Source: CBDAQR01 sp965199055
GTDB lineage: Bacteria; Pseudomonadota; Gammaproteobacteria; Pseudomonadales; Halieaceae
Assembly: GCA_965199055.1 (NCBI GenBank)
Contig: CBDAQR010000004.1
Location: 1,550,001 to 1,614,000, forward strand
Length of the DNA: 64,000 bases
Direction of reading: 5' to 3'
Position 1 is the stretch's first letter; each line of letters begins with the position of its first letter. A program made the position numbers and the translations under genes. A model generated the notes under the pieces. The model saw nothing but the letters and a program-made list of their open reading frames with translations, was not told where the DNA came from and did not search any database. Below, in pieces: positions 1 to 8,937 of the stretch.

Positions 1-1425
1 GCCCATACGGCGAAATCCGGCGTGAGTGATTTTATGTCGCCGGGCGATATCTCTAATCTCAGTCTCTCGGATGAGGTTGCTTTTCGGGTGCAGTTTAAGG
101 GAGAAGTGCCTGAACGCTCGGAACTCTACTGGCGCGGCCTGGTGTTCTCGAACTTGCAGGGCAATGCCTGGCGCAGCTTGCGCTGGAAAGAGGTGCCAAT
201 TATGGAGCGGCGTCAGCGTCGTCCCTTGCTGGTGGGAGATCCCGTTGAGTACAGCGTGATCATGGAGCCCACCCAGCAGAACTGGTTATACGGTATTCGT
301 TACCCGCAAAGCTATGACAAGGGGCTTCTGACTACTAACGACTTCCGGTTGGTGTCACCTAATGAGATTCAGGATCAGCGCAGATATACGGTGCGGACCT
401 GGCTTGATGCGCAACTCGAACCGGAAATTAGTGAATGGCGGCGTGAAGTTGATACGGCCTTGCCGCTGTTTCAAAATCCCCGGACTCGAGACATGGCGGA
501 AGCGCTCTACAACTCTGTAGGGCGCGAACCCGAGGCGATGGTCAACGAAATGCTTGCCATGTTCCAGGACCAGGATTTCTACTACACCTTGCAGCCGCCG
601 CTCCTGGGAGACAATGCTGTAGACGAGTTTCTGTTCGAGACGCGGCGAGGATTTTGCGAGCACTATGCGGCGGCTGCGGCCTTTATGTTGCGCTCGGTGG
701 GCATTCCCACGCGTGTCGTGGCGGGCTACCAGGGCGGTGAGGTAAACCCGGTGAACGGTACGGTGGTTGTACACCAGTTTGATGCCCATGCCTGGAATGA
801 AGTGTGGTTGGAAGGGCGTGGTTGGGTTCGTCTTGACCCTACGGCAGCCATCGCTCCTGAACGGATTGAGTACGGGCTCGAACGTGCGTTGTTGGAGGAG
901 GGCAGTTTCCTGGCAAATTCTCCGCTTTCACCGCTTCGCTATCGAAACATTGCTTGGGTAAACCGGCTGCGCCTGCAGTTAGATGCGATTAACTACAGCT
1001 GGCAGTTATTTGTGTTGAATTACAACAGTGAGCAACAGTACTCGATGTTGAGCCGCTGGATCGGGGAAGTGAGCATTGCGCGTATTGCGACGCTACTGGG
1101 GGCTGTCTGGGCAATCGTCATCATTCCCATCGCGTTCGCGTTGTTTCGCCGTGACGGTCGCTCGCGACTCGATCCAGCGACACGTCTGTACATAGAATTC
1201 TGTCGTCGCTTGCAGCGTATAGAGTTGGGCAGGCAGCGCAGTGAAGGCCCCACCGCCTGCGCCCAGCGAATAGCCGACGCACGGCCAGACCTTGCTGCAC
1301 AAGTGCATTCAATAACCGGGCTGTACGACCGGCTCAGTTATCGGAGCAGCGCCACGACGTCGCGTTCGGCAGAAGAGGCGCTGGAACTGCTCCGCAAGCA
1401 GGTGAAGGCATTCCGCCCTGGCTAG
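1..1425 (+). CDS. tgpA: TgpA-type membrane transglutaminase, 3' part
   Basis: The reading frame is open from the first base, so the start and the N-terminal membrane helices expected of TgpA (DUF3488) lie outside the window. What remains is the periplasmic transglutaminase core and the tail. The catalytic triad is readable: Cys at 655-657 in GFCEHYA, His at 787-789 in DAHAWNEV and Asp at 835-837 in LDPTAA. A hydrophobic segment (ARIATLLGAVWAIVIIPIAF) follows near 1078-1140, then a cytoplasmic tail with a DUF4129-like character. In Pseudomonas the homologue is an essential inner-membrane protein thought to act on cell-wall components; the substrate is not proven. A GTG at 22 is internal, not the start. 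The stop shares the palindrome CTAG with the stop of convergent acnB. Confidence 0.85.
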   Translation, partial: AHTAKSGVSDFMSPGDISNLSLSDEVAFRVQFKGEVPERSELYWRGLVFSNLQGNAWRSLRWKEVPIMERRQRRPLLVGDPVEYSVIMEPTQQNWLYGIRYPQSYDKGLLTTNDFRLVSPNEIQDQRRYTVRTWLDAQLEPEISEWRREVDTALPLFQNPRTRDMAEALYNSVGREPEAMVNEMLAMFQDQDFYYTLQPPLLGDNAVDEFLFETRRGFCEHYAAAAAFMLRSVGIPTRVVAGYQGGEVNPVNGTVVVHQFDAHAWNEVWLEGRGWVRLDPTAAIAPERIEYGLERALLEEGSFLANSPLSPLRYRNIAWVNRLRLQLDAINYSWQLFVLNYNSEQQYSMLSRWIGEVSIARIATLLGAVWAIVIIPIAFALFRRDGRSRLDPATRLYIEFCRRLQRIELGRQRSEGPTACAQRIADARPDLAAQVHSITGLYDRLSYRSSATTSRSAEEALELLRKQVKAFRPG

Positions 1426-4037
1426 GCGCTGAGTTCCTGGATCTCCACCGCCGCAATGCGTGCCCCTTCCTCGGCGCTCTTCTGGAACTCCGCTATCTGA
1501 TCGAAATTCATATAACGGTAGATTTCGTCCGCCATGGAGTCAATATTTTTGGCGTATTCCAGATATTCTTCCGGTGTGGGTAGCTTACCGAGCACGGCGC
1601 CCACGGAGGCTAACTCGGCACTGGTGAGATAGACATTCGCGCCATCGCCGAGACGGTTAGGGAAGTTACGGGTTGAAGTAGACAGCACCGTGCTGTTGGC
1701 CGCTACCCGTGCCTGGTTGCCCATGCAGAGCGAACAGCCAGGCATCTCGGTACGCGCACCCGAGGCACCGAAGATGTTGTAGTAACCTTCTTCCATCAGC
1801 TGATGTTCATCCATCCGGGTTGGAGGAACAATCCACATACGGGTGGAAATACCACCTTTATGCTGCTCCAGCAGCTTACCCGCCGCGCGGAAGTGGCCAA
1901 TGTTGGTCATACAGCTACCAATAAACACCTCGTCGACAGAGTCGCCAGCCACCTCAGACAGCAGGCGCGCGTCATCAGGATCGTTCGGTGCGCAGACAAT
2001 GGGTTCGGTGACTTCCGCCAGGTCAATCTCTATAACCGCCGCATACTCAGCGTCAGCATCTGCCTTCATGAGGCTCGGATTCTGCAACCATTCTTCCATC
2101 TTGCCGGCACGGCGCTCCAGGGTTCGTGCGTCGCCATAGCCATCAGCGATCATCGAGCGCAGCAGTACGATGTTTGAACGCAGGTACTCCGCGATCGTGT
2201 CCTCGTCGAGCGCAATGGTACAGCCTGCGGCCGAGCGCTCTGCAGAAGCGTCGGACAGCTCGAAGGCTTGCTCAACCGTGAGATCGCTAAGGCCCTCGAT
2301 CTCGAGAATACGGCCGGAGAAGATATTCTTCTTGCCTTTTTTCTCCACGGTCAGCAGGCCTTGCTGGATGGCGTAGTAGGGGATGGCATGAACCAGATCA
2401 CGCAGGGTGATTCCGGGTTGCATCTCGCCCTTGAAGCGCACCAGTACGGATTCAGGCATGTCCAGCGGCATAACGCCGGTCGCCGCAGCGAAGGCCACCA
2501 GGCCTGAACCTGCAGGGAAAGAAATGCCCATTGGGAAACGGGTATGGGAATCGCCGCCGGTGCCAACGGTATCGGGCAGCAACATGCGATTCAGCCATGA
2601 GTGGATGATGCCATCGCCGGGACGAAGGGAGACACCACCGCGGGTCATGATGAAATCTGGCAGCGTGTGCTGAGTGTCAATATCAACCGGTTTCGGATAG
2701 GCCGCTGTGTGGCAGAACGACTGCATAGTCAGGTCGGCAGAGAAACCGAGACACGCAAGATCCTTCAGCTCGTCGCGAGTCATCGGTCCTGTGGTGTCCT
2801 GAGAACCCACGGTGGTCATACGGGGCTCGCAATAGGTGCCGGGGCGAATGCCCTCGGTGCCACAAGCGCGGCCCACCATTTTCTGACCCAGGGTGAAGCC
2901 CTTGCCAGTATCCTCTGGCTGCTCCGGCTTGCGGAACAGCTCTGATTCGCCCAAGCCCAGGGATTCGCGTGCGCGAGTGGTGAGACCGCGGCCAATAATC
3001 AGGTTGATGCGTCCACCGGCGCGAACTTCATCGAGCAGTACATCCGACTTGAGTTCAAATTCTGACAGTACGTCGCCGCTTTCGGAGAGAATCTTACCGT
3101 CATAGGGACGGATTTCGATGACGTCGCCCATATTCAACTCATCGACGGGCGCCTCGAATACCAGCGCGCCGGCATCCTCCATGGTGTTGTAGAAAATCGG
3201 CGCGACCTTGCCACCGATACAAATACCGCCACCTTTTTTGTTGGGTACGCCGTCCAGGTCATCGCCGAAAAACCACAGTACCGAGTTGGTTGCTGATTTA
3301 CGTGATGAGCCTGTGCCGACCACGTCACCGACAAAAGCAACTGGCACGCCCTTTTGCTGGATTGCCTCTATCTGCGCCATGGGGCCGCGTACACCGTGCT
3401 CTTCCGGCTCCAATCCATCGCGGGTCATTTTGTACATGGCCAGTGCGTGCAGGGGGATATCTGGACGAGACCAGGCATCCGGGGCAGGGGATAGATCGTC
3501 GGTGTTGGTTTCTCCGGTGACCTTGAATACCGCCACCTTGATCGATTCTGCGACTTCTGGAGACTCGGTGAACCATTCACCATTAGCCCAGGACTCCATA
3601 ACGCCCTGTGCATTGGCGTTGCCTCCTTTTGCCAATTCCTCGACATCATGAAAGGCATCGAACATCAGCAGGGTGTGCTTGAGTTGATCCGCTGCCAGGC
3701 TGCCCAGCGTATCATCGCTAAGTAGGCCCACCAGGGTCTCGATGTTATAACCACCGAGCATGCCACCCAGCAGGGTAACGGCGGCGGAAGCGTCTATCAG
3801 AGAGCAGGTCGTTTCACCTTTGGCAATGGCTGACAGAAAGCCCGCTTTTACGTAGGCCGCTTCATCCACCCCAGGTGGAACGCGGTTGGTGATGAGGTCG
3901 ACCAGAAAGTCTTCCTCACCCGCTGGCGGGTTTTTCAGTAGTTCGATCAAGTCGGCAACCTGTTCGGCGCTCAGGGGCTTGGGAGGAATGCCCTGGCTGG
4001 CGCGCTCGGCAACGTGTTCGCGATAGGCTTCAAGCAC
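1422..4037 (-). CDS. acnB: Aconitate hydratase B / 2-methylisocitrate dehydratase
   Basis: Interconverts citrate and isocitrate in the TCA cycle and can dehydrate 2-methylisocitrate in propionate metabolism. It is full length (about 871 residues) and collinear with E. coli AcnB. The 4Fe-4S ligands are visible as FIGSCMTNIGHF and the pair in GCSLCMGNQARV near the C-terminus. I chose the GTG at 4035-4037 as start. It gives a protein beginning MLEAYREHVAER, which matches E. coli and Pseudomonas AcnB, and an AGGAG sits nine bases before it. The ATG three codons upstream (4046) directly abuts that same AGGAG, so it cannot use it. Transcribed alone, towards tgpA. The upstream gap of about 120 bases is shared with a divergent gene. 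Confidence 0.96.
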   Translation of the reverse strand: MLEAYREHVAERASQGIPPKPLSAEQVADLIELLKNPPAGEEDFLVDLITNRVPPGVDEAAYVKAGFLSAIAKGETTCSLIDASAAVTLLGGMLGGYNIETLVGLLSDDTLGSLAADQLKHTLLMFDAFHDVEELAKGGNANAQGVMESWANGEWFTESPEVAESIKVAVFKVTGETNTDDLSPAPDAWSRPDIPLHALAMYKMTRDGLEPEEHGVRGPMAQIEAIQQKGVPVAFVGDVVGTGSSRKSATNSVLWFFGDDLDGVPNKKGGGICIGGKVAPIFYNTMEDAGALVFEAPVDELNMGDVIEIRPYDGKILSESGDVLSEFELKSDVLLDEVRAGGRINLIIGRGLTTRARESLGLGESELFRKPEQPEDTGKGFTLGQKMVGRACGTEGIRPGTYCEPRMTTVGSQDTTGPMTRDELKDLACLGFSADLTMQSFCHTAAYPKPVDIDTQHTLPDFIMTRGGVSLRPGDGIIHSWLNRMLLPDTVGTGGDSHTRFPMGISFPAGSGLVAFAAATGVMPLDMPESVLVRFKGEMQPGITLRDLVHAIPYYAIQQGLLTVEKKGKKNIFSGRILEIEGLSDLTVEQAFELSDASAERSAAGCTIALDEDTIAEYLRSNIVLLRSMIADGYGDARTLERRAGKMEEWLQNPSLMKADADAEYAAVIEIDLAEVTEPIVCAPNDPDDARLLSEVAGDSVDEVFIGSCMTNIGHFRAAGKLLEQHKGGISTRMWIVPPTRMDEHQLMEEGYYNIFGASGARTEMPGCSLCMGNQARVAANSTVLSTSTRNFPNRLGDGANVYLTSAELASVGAVLGKLPTPEEYLEYAKNIDSMADEIYRYMNFDQIAEFQKSAEEGARIAAVEIQELSA

Positions 4038-4100
4038 GGTATACATCTCCTGGAAGGGGTCAAAAAAGGGGCTGAATTATAGCCTACAAGTGCCTGAAAT

Positions 4101-4127
4101 TGCACGGGATTTGGCTTATATCGTGCA
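4101..4127. promoter_or_regulatory. Inverted repeat between divergent acnB and DUF1289 gene
   Basis: TGCACG at 4101-4106 and CGTGCA at 4122-4127 form a perfect 6-bp inverted repeat separated by 15 bases, in the middle of the only non-coding gap between two divergent genes. It could be an operator or a transcript hairpin. No regulator is suggested by the sequence alone. Confidence 0.3.
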
Positions 4128-4158
4128 TTCACGGCGGTGATACCTTACACTCGCGCCA

Positions 4159-4614
4159 ATGATTGACCATGCTGTAAAAACCCCCTGTATAGGGGTCTGT
4201 TCCACCGGGATTGGCGATCGCGTTTGTCGCGGTTGCAAGCGCTTCGCGCACGAAGTGATCAGCTGGAATAGCTATACCAATGCCCAGAAGCAATTGATTG
4301 AGGATCGCTTGAGCCAATTCCTGAGCCAGTGCACACGCAACAAGCTACAAGTGGTTGATTCAGAGCTACTCGAGTCGCATTTGCAGGCGCAACAGATTCG
4401 TTATCCCGAGCACCGAGATCACTACTGCTGGGCCTACTGTTTGATCAAAGCTGGCGGCAGCCAGATCGAAGATCCGGGTGAATACGGTCTCCTCATCGAT
4501 GCCGAGTACAGGGATATGCCCCTGGATCGGCTACGCACGATCATTGATGAGGAGTTCTTCATATTGTCCGACGCCTACTATGAGCGTTATATCAGTGCTG
4601 CCGAGACTGCCTGA
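4159..4614 (+). CDS. DUF1289 cysteine-motif protein
   Basis: A 151-residue protein whose N-terminal 50 residues match the DUF1289 pattern: TPCIGVCSTG, then CRGCKRFAHEV and a conserved tryptophan in ISWNSY. The four cysteines (CxxxC and CxxC) suggest a small metal-binding unit; the family function is unknown. The protein is about twice as long as typical DUF1289 members, and its C-terminal 100 residues, with a YCWAYC pair of cysteines, are not recognised by me. The TGA stop overlaps the ATG of miaE by one base (TGATG), so the two are almost surely co-transcribed and translationally coupled. A link to tRNA modification is only a guess from this neighbour. No clear Shine-Dalgarno precedes the start. 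Confidence 0.8.
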   Translation: MIDHAVKTPCIGVCSTGIGDRVCRGCKRFAHEVISWNSYTNAQKQLIEDRLSQFLSQCTRNKLQVVDSELLESHLQAQQIRYPEHRDHYCWAYCLIKAGGSQIEDPGEYGLLIDAEYRDMPLDRLRTIIDEEFFILSDAYYERYISAAETA

Positions 4615-5228
4615 TGCCAGCAACGGTAGATCTGGCGCCCGTCCTGGAATTTCTCCCCTGTAAGACGCCGTCGGCATGGGTGAATTGGGCGCTCGAACAC
4701 CCCGAAGTACTGCTGATTGACCATGCTAATTGCGAGAAGAAAGCAGCGTCGACCGCGCTTAACCTGATGTATCGCTACGTCGAACACCATGGTTTGCTCA
4801 ACAAGTTATCTCGACTAGCGCGCGAAGAACTCAGTCACTTTGAGCAGGTCATCGCCATTATGCAGCGTAGGGGTATCGTCTACGAACAGATCGCTGCCTC
4901 TCGCTATGCCGCTGGACTGCGCGCGAAAGTGCGAACCCACGAGCCGGGTAAACTTGTCGACACCTTGATTGTTGGCGCCTTGATAGAGGCAAGGTCCTGT
5001 GAGCGCTTCGCCGCTCTCGCGCCGCATCTGGATGACGAGTTGAGAGATTTCTACCAGTCGCTTCTGAAATCTGAGGCGCGACACTTTAGAGACTACCTAA
5101 AACTGGCAGAGGAACTGTCCGATAAGGAAGAGGTGGCCGCTCGAACTGCACTATTTGGCGAGGTCGAGCGGGAATTGGTGGAATCAGCGGACGAGGAGTT
5201 CCGCTTTCACTCGGGGGTTCCGGCCTGA
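4614..5228 (+). CDS. miaE: tRNA-(ms2io6A) hydroxylase MiaE
   Basis: A non-haem di-iron monooxygenase that hydroxylates the isopentenyl group of ms2i6A at position 37 of tRNAs reading UNN codons. At 204 residues it has the family's usual length. The ferritin-like iron ligands are visible as a set of Glu and ExxH motifs: NCEKKAAS, EELSHFEQV, the GALIEARSCERF helix and SEARHFRDY. It is the second gene of a two-gene unit, overlapping the DUF1289 gene by one base. It ends just before the stop of ppiB on the other strand, leaving no room for a separate terminator. Confidence 0.95.
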   Translation: MPATVDLAPVLEFLPCKTPSAWVNWALEHPEVLLIDHANCEKKAASTALNLMYRYVEHHGLLNKLSRLAREELSHFEQVIAIMQRRGIVYEQIAASRYAAGLRAKVRTHEPGKLVDTLIVGALIEARSCERFAALAPHLDDELRDFYQSLLKSEARHFRDYLKLAEELSDKEEVAARTALFGEVERELVESADEEFRFHSGVPA

Positions 5229-5229
5229 A

Positions 5230-5727
5230 TCAGCCTTCGGTGACCTCAATAGATTCGATTACGACATCCTCCAGGGGTACATCCTGGTGGCCGCCCGCGC
5301 TGCCGGTGGCTACGGCTTTGATCTTCTCTACCACATCCATGCCGCCGACGACTTTGCCTAATACGGCATAGCCCCAGCCCTGTCCGGTGGGCGCCGTGTG
5401 ATTAAGGAAGTCATTGTCTTTGACGTTGATGAAAAACTGCGCTGTCGCAGAATGCGGGTCCATGGTCCGAGCCATGGCGATAGTACCAACGTCGTTTTTC
5501 AGACCGTTATCCGCTTCGTTTTCAATGGGTGAGCCCGTGGGCTTCTGATTCATGCCAACCTCGAAGCCACCACCCTGGATCATGAAATTGTCGATAACAC
5601 GGTGGAAGATCGTGCCGTCGTAGAAGCCATCTTTGGCATAGGCAATAAAGTTCTCCACTGTCTTCGGCGCCTTGTCACTGTCGAGTTCAAGCGTGATGTC
5701 GCCAAAAGTCGTGTGCATGATGATCAT
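5230..5727 (-). CDS. ppiB: Cyclophilin-type peptidyl-prolyl isomerase B
   Basis: A cytoplasmic rotamase that catalyses cis-trans isomerisation of peptidyl-proline bonds. The 165 residues cover a single cyclophilin domain with no signal peptide, as in E. coli PpiB. Conserved catalytic and binding segments are readable: FHRVIDNFMIQGGG (with the catalytic Arg), MARTMDPHSATAQFFI and GWGYAVLGKVVGGMDVV. The ATG at 5725-5727 has AAGGA eight bases upstream; a second in-frame ATG three codons later would also fit. It stands alone between convergent miaE and divergent glnS. Confidence 0.95.
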   Translation of the reverse strand: MIIMHTTFGDITLELDSDKAPKTVENFIAYAKDGFYDGTIFHRVIDNFMIQGGGFEVGMNQKPTGSPIENEADNGLKNDVGTIAMARTMDPHSATAQFFINVKDNDFLNHTAPTGQGWGYAVLGKVVGGMDVVEKIKAVATGSAGGHQDVPLEDVVIESIEVTEG

Positions 5728-5821
5728 ACTGTGTTCCTTAGAATGCTGTTGCTTGGGGTGGGGTAAAACGAGACGAGCAATGATACGGGCTTTTCACGGT
5801 GCAGGGAACTGAATTGTTCCT

Positions 5822-5827
5822 TATAAT
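5822..5827 (+). promoter_or_regulatory. Perfect -10 box upstream of glnS
   Basis: An exact TATAAT lies about 33 bases before the glnS ATG, in the 132-base gap between divergent ppiB and glnS. I could not find a convincing -35 hexamer at 16-18 bases. This marks a probable, not certain, promoter for glnS-cysS. Confidence 0.4.
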
Positions 5828-5859
5828 ACGCGCCCTTTGAACGACACCTCGACACGCTA

Positions 5860-7533
5860 ATGACAGATGTAGACGCACCCACAAATTTCCTCGAGAACAT
5901 TATTGCTGAGGACGTTGCTGCCCAACGGGTCGAGAAAGTGGTCACCCGATTTCCCCCGGAGCCCAACGGTTATCTGCACCTGGGCCACGCCAAATCGATC
6001 AGTGTGAACTTCGGCCTGGCGGAGCGCTTCGGCGGTGTTTGTAATCTGCGTTTCGACGACACCAATCCAGCGAAGGAGAGCCAGGAGTACATTGATTCCA
6101 TCCAGGCAGATATCACGTGGCTGGGTTACGAGTGGGATGGCGATGTGCGTTATGCGTCGTCCTATTTTCAGCAGTTCTATGACTGGGCCGTGCACCTGGT
6201 TGAGCAGGGATATGCCTATGTCTGCGATTTGAATGCGGATGAAGCACGCGAGTACCGCGGTACTCTGACGGAACCAGGCCGCAACAGCCCGTTTCGGGAA
6301 CGCACAGTTGATGAGAATCTCGATCTGCTGGGGCGCATGAAATCCGGCGAGTTCGAAGAGGGCAGTCGTGTCCTGCGCGCCAAAATCGACATGGCATCTC
6401 CCAATATGAACCTGCGCGATCCGATAATCTACCGGATTCGCAAGGTCTCACATCACCAGACCGGTGATGACTGGTGTATTTACCCCACCTATGATTTTGC
6501 GCACGGGCAGGAAGACGCCATAGAGGGTGTAACTCACTCAGTGTGTACGCTTGAGTTTGAGGACCATAGGCCGCTGTACGACTGGTTTATAGAGCATCTA
6601 CCCGTGCCACACCGTCCGCGTCAGTACGAGTTTGGCAGACTGAATCCCGGTTATACAGTTACCTCGAAGCGCAAGCTCAAACAGTTGGTCGATGACAATA
6701 TCGTCGATGGCTGGGATGACCCGCGCATGCCCACCATCTCGGGTATGCGGCGCCGGGGCTATACGGCTGGGGCGATACGTCGTTTCTGCGATATGGTAGG
6801 CACCACCCGCAGTGACGGCGTGGTGGATATCGCGATGCTTGAACATGCAATACGCGATGACCTTAATGAGAATGCGCCGCGGGCAATGTGCGTGATCAAT
6901 CCGTTAAAAGTCGTTCTGACCAACTATCCTGAGCAGCAGGTAGAACAACTATCAGCACCTCTGCATCCCTCGCGGCAGGAGTTAGGTGATCGCGAGTTAC
7001 CGTTTACACGTGAACTTTTCATTGATGCGGATGATTTTCGCGAAGAAGCCAATAAGAAGTACAAGCGACTGGTAATCGGCAAGCGGGTGCGCCTGCGCAA
7101 TGCCTATGTGATTGAAGCCGACGCAGCAGTGAAGAATGCCGATGGAGAAATCATCGAGGTGCAGGCCCGAATCATCGAGGACACGGTAGGTAATGATCCA
7201 GCTGACGGCGTGAAGCCCAAGGGCGTGATTCACTGGGTCTCTGCCAGCCAGGGTGTGCCGGTGGAACTGCGATTGTATGACCGACTGTTTACCGAAGAAT
7301 CTCCCGGCAAGGGCGTCGATGACTTTCTGCAGCACCTCAATGCAGATTCACTGTTGATTAAAATGGATTGTGTGGCTGAAACGGCGCTGGCTAATGCGAA
7401 GCCCGAACAAAGCTTTCAGTTCGAGCGTGAGGGCTACTTCGTTGCAGATCGCCATGATTACAGTCCGGAGAAACCCGTGTTTAATCGAACCATCGGACTG
7501 CGCGATACCTGGGCGCGAGCAGAGGACAGGTAA
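5860..7533 (+). CDS. glnS: Glutaminyl-tRNA synthetase
   Basis: Charges tRNA-Gln with glutamine in the cytoplasm. It is a class I synthetase of 557 residues, the normal bacterial length. The HIGH-type signature HLGH is at residues 40-43 after the conserved FPPEPNGYL. The KMSKS-type loop reads VTSKRKL at 267-273, close to the VMSKRKL of E. coli. The C-terminal half is the usual two-barrel anticodon-binding domain. The stop codon shares one base with the ATG of cysS (TAATG), giving a coupled pair of synthetase genes. Presence of GlnS implies direct glutaminylation. Confidence 0.98.
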   Translation: MTDVDAPTNFLENIIAEDVAAQRVEKVVTRFPPEPNGYLHLGHAKSISVNFGLAERFGGVCNLRFDDTNPAKESQEYIDSIQADITWLGYEWDGDVRYASSYFQQFYDWAVHLVEQGYAYVCDLNADEAREYRGTLTEPGRNSPFRERTVDENLDLLGRMKSGEFEEGSRVLRAKIDMASPNMNLRDPIIYRIRKVSHHQTGDDWCIYPTYDFAHGQEDAIEGVTHSVCTLEFEDHRPLYDWFIEHLPVPHRPRQYEFGRLNPGYTVTSKRKLKQLVDDNIVDGWDDPRMPTISGMRRRGYTAGAIRRFCDMVGTTRSDGVVDIAMLEHAIRDDLNENAPRAMCVINPLKVVLTNYPEQQVEQLSAPLHPSRQELGDRELPFTRELFIDADDFREEANKKYKRLVIGKRVRLRNAYVIEADAAVKNADGEIIEVQARIIEDTVGNDPADGVKPKGVIHWVSASQGVPVELRLYDRLFTEESPGKGVDDFLQHLNADSLLIKMDCVAETALANAKPEQSFQFEREGYFVADRHDYSPEKPVFNRTIGLRDTWARAEDR

Positions 7534-8912
7534 TGAGCATACAAATCCACAATACATTAAAGGGGGCTAAGGAGCCCTTTGTTCCGCTCGATCCGAATCG
7601 CGTGACGATGTATGTGTGCGGTCCTACGGTCTACAACCTGGCCCATATCGGTAATGCAAGGCCAGCAGTTGTCTTCGATGTGTTGTTCCGGCTCCTGCAG
7701 ACCCATTACGACGAGGTGGTGTATGCGCGAAATATCACCGACATCGACGACAAGATCATCACCGCCATCAAGGAGAACGGGCGGGAGATGGCAGATTTTA
7801 CGGCGGAGTTTACGCAAAAGTACCGAGAGGACATGGGTGCGCTCAACGTGCTCGCGCCCTCTATCGAGCCCCACGCAACGCACCATCTCGCCGAGATGAT
7901 TGCGCTGATCGAAACACTGATGGAAAAGGGGCACGCCTACGAATCACAGGGTCACGCACTGTTTGCCGTGGAATCGATGCAGGACTACGGCCAGCTGTCG
8001 AATCGCTCGCTGGAAGACATGCTGGCCGGCGCCCGTGTAGAAGTGGCGGACTATAAACGTTATCCCGGCGACTTCGTATTATGGAAACCTTCCGCGGACG
8101 ACGAGCCGGGCTGGGATTCGCCCTGGGGGCGCGGACGGCCGGGCTGGCACTTGGAGTGCTCGGCGATGATTCACGCGCATCTGGGCGATACCATAGACAT
8201 TCATGGCGGTGGCCAGGATTTGGTTTTCCCGCACCACGAAAACGAAATTGCCCAGAGCCGCTGTGCCCATGACTGTGACTATGTGCGCTACTGGATGCAC
8301 AACGCTTTTCTGGATATCGATGGCGAGAAGATGTCCAAGTCCCTGGGCAATTTTCACACAGTGCGGGATCTGCTTGGGCAGTACCCCGGCGAGGTACTGC
8401 GCTTTGCCTTGATCTCCGCGCACTACCGTTCACCCCTCAACTTCGCTCCCGATCTGCTCGAGCAGTCTCGCGCTTCTCTCGATGGTCTTTATGGCGCGCT
8501 GCGTGAAGTGCAGGATATCGAACTGGATGTAGAGGTGAGTCTGCAGGACGAACCTTTCTATAGCGCGCTCAATGACGACTTGAATACGCCTGTAGCCATA
8601 GCGGAAATGCATGCCCTGGCAAAATCGCTGAACAAAGCAGCTGACGACGAGAAGCCTGCGCTCAAGGCCAGACTGCTGGCCGCAGCAGATCTGTTGGGTA
8701 TTTTGCAAAGCGATCCGGAAGCCTGGTTCCAGGGTGCCAGTTCGGAAGATGCGATTTCGCCGGAGGCCATCGAGGCGCTGATAGCCGAACGTCAGCAGGC
8801 CAAGCTGGACAAGAACTACGCGCGAGCCGATGAGATTCGCGAAGAGCTTAGTGTACAGGGCGTGGTTTTAGAAGATTCTCGCGACGGCACCAGTTGGCGC
8901 AGGGAAGCCTAG
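7533..8912 (+). CDS. cysS: Cysteinyl-tRNA synthetase
   Basis: Charges tRNA-Cys; a class I monomer of 459 residues, full length. The zinc ligand Cys29 in YVCGPTVYN, the HIGN signature at 38-41, the further zinc site residues in LECSAMIHAHLG and HHENEIAQSRC, and the KMSKS loop at 266-270 followed by LGNF are all present. The C-terminal DALR and helical domains end with a plausible anticodon-binding tail. It overlaps glnS by one base. It is followed by a 25-base gap and a convergent phospholipase D gene. Confidence 0.98.
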   Translation: MSIQIHNTLKGAKEPFVPLDPNRVTMYVCGPTVYNLAHIGNARPAVVFDVLFRLLQTHYDEVVYARNITDIDDKIITAIKENGREMADFTAEFTQKYREDMGALNVLAPSIEPHATHHLAEMIALIETLMEKGHAYESQGHALFAVESMQDYGQLSNRSLEDMLAGARVEVADYKRYPGDFVLWKPSADDEPGWDSPWGRGRPGWHLECSAMIHAHLGDTIDIHGGGQDLVFPHHENEIAQSRCAHDCDYVRYWMHNAFLDIDGEKMSKSLGNFHTVRDLLGQYPGEVLRFALISAHYRSPLNFAPDLLEQSRASLDGLYGALREVQDIELDVEVSLQDEPFYSALNDDLNTPVAIAEMHALAKSLNKAADDEKPALKARLLAAADLLGILQSDPEAWFQGASSEDAISPEAIEALIAERQQAKLDKNYARADEIREELSVQGVVLEDSRDGTSWRREA

Positions 8913-8937
8913 GCTGCCGCTACACTCTTCCCGCGCG

